Part shown: positions 63,794 through 64,000 of the stretch, piece after piece
How the letters are laid out: each line of letters begins with the position of its first letter
Position numbering within the stretch: position 1 is the first letter of the stretch
Source: UBA4572 sp049965515
GTDB taxonomy: Bacteria > Nitrospirota > Leptospirillia > Leptospirillales > Leptospirillaceae
Direction of reading: 5' to 3'
NCBI GenBank assembly: GCA_049965515.1
Contig: JBMFWG010000001.1
Coordinates: forward strand, 62,001-126,000
DNA length: 64,000 nt
Made by a program: the position numbers and the translations under genes
Notes under the pieces: model-generated
The model's database searches: none
Told to the model about the DNA's origin: nothing
What the model saw: only the letters and a program-made list of their open reading frames with translations

Positions 63794-64000
63794 GTCACTT
63801 GGAGAAAAGAAGGAGTAGCCTGGCCACCCGCAATCTTTGGAATGCCAGGACTAGAATCCGCTCCGCAGAGCTTTTTCTCGCGAAGGAGGATTGGACCGAT
63901 GCTATCCGGGAGGGGAACGAAGCTCTCGACTTTCTTGCTCAGGCCCTTTTATTTTTCTCGGGAATTGAACGGAACAGGTTCCAGAAGCCCGGGCCCTTGC
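63790..64000 (+). CDS. HEPN-like helical protein, N-terminal fragment (3' truncated by window)
   Basis: The ATG overlaps the methyltransferase stop by four bases and the frame is open to the window end (70 codons). It is wholly helical: a basic N-terminus (MSHLEKRRSSLATRNLW), then SAELFLAKEDWTDAIREGNEALDFLAQALLFFSGIE, which follows the HEPN pattern of paired helices. HEPN proteins include RNases and toxin partners, but the catalytic RxxxxH region, if any, is not visible. Confidence 0.6.
   Translation, partial: MSHLEKRRSSLATRNLWNARTRIRSAELFLAKEDWTDAIREGNEALDFLAQALLFFSGIERNRFQKPGPL

Noticed and set aside
1..64000. CRISPR array, insertion sequences, prophage or rRNA operon
   Set aside because: No regularly spaced direct repeats, transposase or phage proteins, or rRNA sequence were seen anywhere in the window.

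Overview
The window is a dense stretch of bacterial core chromosome. It carries about 70 protein genes, two tRNA genes and several promoters and terminators. I see no insertion sequence, prophage, CRISPR array or rRNA. No gap between genes exceeds about 270 bases. The gene content points to an autotrophic Nitrospirota-type bacterium, most probably Leptospirillum. The main reason is a two-enzyme citrate cleavage route (separate citryl-CoA synthetase subunits plus a stand-alone citryl-CoA lyase) together with fumarate reductase, succinyl-CoA synthetase and aconitase, which is the reductive TCA cycle. A HpnH-type hopanoid enzyme, MurE with a DNPR (meso-diaminopimelate) motif, and a Gram-negative envelope set also fit. 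The genus is inferred from remembered family patterns, not from a search.

Layout. 1-7.2 kb: the C-terminal part of a multi-module AAA ATPase, a membrane protein, tRNA-Leu, a DMT transporter, a PA0069-type radical SAM protein, RimO and small unknown proteins. 7.4-14.7 kb (minus strand): a housekeeping run ispE, tRNA-Gln, prs, rplY, pth, ychF, rpsF, ssb, rpsR, a DUF2232-type membrane protein, rlpA. 14.6-18.7 kb: a DUF512 radical SAM protein, pgsA, a TPR lipoprotein and a divergent unknown. 18.7-22.1 kb: tig, clpP, clpX. 22.3-28.4 kb: protoporphyrinogen oxidase, a PPP phosphatase, hpnH, glucokinase, 6-phosphogluconolactonase and an unknown membrane protein.

28.4-50.0 kb (minus strand) is the division and cell-wall cluster: mraZ, rsmH, ftsL, ftsI, murE, murF, mraY, murD, ftsW, murG, murC, murB, ddl, ftsQ, then a terminator, then ftsA, ftsZ, pgeF, yggS, proC, yggT, divIVA and a DUF167 gene. 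A promoter with consensus -35 and -10 hexamers and TGGGN repeats precedes mraZ. Neighbouring genes often overlap by 1-23 bases, which suggests translational coupling.

50-51.6 kb holds an FmdB-type zinc ribbon protein, a lipoprotein, a bidirectional terminator and a peroxiredoxin. 51.7-62.6 kb (minus strand) is the carbon-fixation region: frdB-frdA-sucC-sucD as one unit; ccsA-ccsB plus a 54-residue membrane protein as a second unit ending in a terminator; then acn, another terminator-like hairpin, and ccl. Together these proteins would convert fumarate to succinyl-CoA and citrate to acetyl-CoA plus oxaloacetate. A methyltransferase and the start of a HEPN-like protein close the window on the plus strand.

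The observations most worth checking are a fumarate reductase flavoprotein lacking the usual FAD-linking histidine, an apparent ATT start codon for yggT, an AAA protein with decayed ATPase motifs, the mraZ promoter/operator, and small genes too short for routine ORF calling.
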